From contig JAUVOS010000138.1 of the NCBI GenBank assembly GCA_030599055.1, positions 1 to 6,895 of the forward strand: a stretch of DNA of 6,895 nt. The letters run 5' to 3'. Shown one piece after another: positions 6,744-6,895 of the stretch. Numbering within the stretch: the stretch's first letter is position 1; every line of letters starts with the position of its first letter. A model generated the notes under the pieces. The model ran no database searches and had not been told where the DNA came from. It saw nothing but the letters and a program-made list of their open reading frames with translations. This DNA is from Lutibacter sp. (lineage in GTDB: Bacteria; Bacteroidota; Bacteroidia; Flavobacteriales; Flavobacteriaceae). The position numbers and the translations under genes were made by a program.

Positions 6744-6770
6744 CTCTGTGAATCCTTTGAAACTTTGTGT
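6744..6770. repeat. Degenerate CTTTG-type 8-nt repeats after the PLP enzyme gene
   Basis: The 68-bp spacer holds ctctgtg (6744-6750), ctttgaaa (6755-6762) and ctttgtgt (6763-6770), the last two in direct 8-nt register. The units resemble those at 5213-5236 in length and in the CTTTG core. They look like a decayed copy of the same kind of intergenic repeat. Support is limited by the short length and low complexity. Confidence 0.35.
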
Positions 6771-6805
6771 AGCAGCTTTTTAATCCTGCTATTAATAGAT
6801 AGAAT

Positions 6806-6895
6806 ATGAAAGAGCTAAAATATTATTACCAATGTAACGATTGCGGAGCTCATTATCAACCGAATGAGATACAATATCTATGTCCTGTTTGTAAA
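6806..6895 (+). CDS. Threonine-synthase-like PLP enzyme, N-terminal zinc ribbon, cut by window end
   Basis: The ATG at 6806 opens a frame that runs off the window after 30 codons. The peptide begins MKELKYYYQCNDCGAHY and contains two CxxC pairs, Cys10/Cys13 and Cys26/Cys29, the N-terminal zinc ribbon found on some threonine synthase, cysteate synthase and related PLP enzymes. The ATG follows an A/T-rich leader (attaatagatagaat) and lies 68 bp after the preceding PLP gene in the same direction, so the two could form a pair. Only the ribbon is visible; a rubredoxin-like or other zinc-ribbon protein cannot be excluded. Confidence 0.7.
   Translation, partial: MKELKYYYQCNDCGAHYQPNEIQYLCPVCK

Noticed and set aside
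6770..6791. Hairpin tagcag...ctgcta with a 10-nt loop as a terminator after the PLP gene
   Set aside because: The stem is only 6 bp and no T-run follows; the T-rich part lies in the loop, and the next gene starts 15 nt later.
1..6895. CRISPR array, tRNA or rRNA genes
   Set aside because: No regularly spaced repeats with unique spacers and no tRNA or rRNA signatures were recognised by eye.

Overview
The window is AT-rich, uses A/T-rich leaders with no clear Shine-Dalgarno sites, and carries a Bacteroidota-type promoter motif (TTG, 20-nt spacer, TAnnTTTG). Together with the protein types, this suggests a member of the Bacteroidota, possibly flavobacterial. That placement is inference. The window holds six protein-coding regions (two cut by the window edges), one gene remnant, and several short palindromic or tandem repeats.

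Left part (1-1113): the C-terminal 118 residues of a COG2509-type FAD-dependent dehydrogenase are followed 9 nt later by a REP-associated tyrosine transposase (RAYT) gene. After the RAYT lies half of a REP-like palindrome, fused directly to a second, diverged copy of the last 20 codons of the FAD dehydrogenase. The RAYT is therefore flanked by two homologous gene ends that differ mostly at third codon positions. This looks like an insertion or allele-replacement scar. The RAYT gene also carries a REP-like palindrome inside its own reading frame.

Middle part (1133-5181): a MobA/MocA-like nucleotidyltransferase on the minus strand is divergent from a large plus-strand gene recognised as ygfK. 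YgfK is a multidomain flavin/iron-sulfur oxidoreductase: a dihydroorotate-dehydrogenase-like barrel, an N-type Fe-S domain, FAD and NAD(P) Rossmann domains, and a C-terminal pair of 4Fe-4S motifs. The 164-bp divergent spacer holds a good promoter candidate for ygfK.

Right part (5268-6895): two genes in the same direction as ygfK follow. The first is a 489-residue PLP-dependent fold-type II enzyme with a TrpB/threonine-synthase-like lysine motif. The second is the first 30 codons of a protein with a CxxC...CxxC zinc ribbon, of the kind that starts some threonine-synthase-like PLP enzymes. Short degenerate 8-nt repeats lie on both sides of the first PLP gene.

In other bacteria ygfK and MocA-like genes sit in clusters with molybdenum hydroxylases, amidohydrolases and a diaminopropionate ammonia-lyase that break down purines or hydropurines without oxygen. 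The working reading is one end of such a catabolic cluster, with the PLP enzymes acting on an amino-acid product. That assignment is inference from context.
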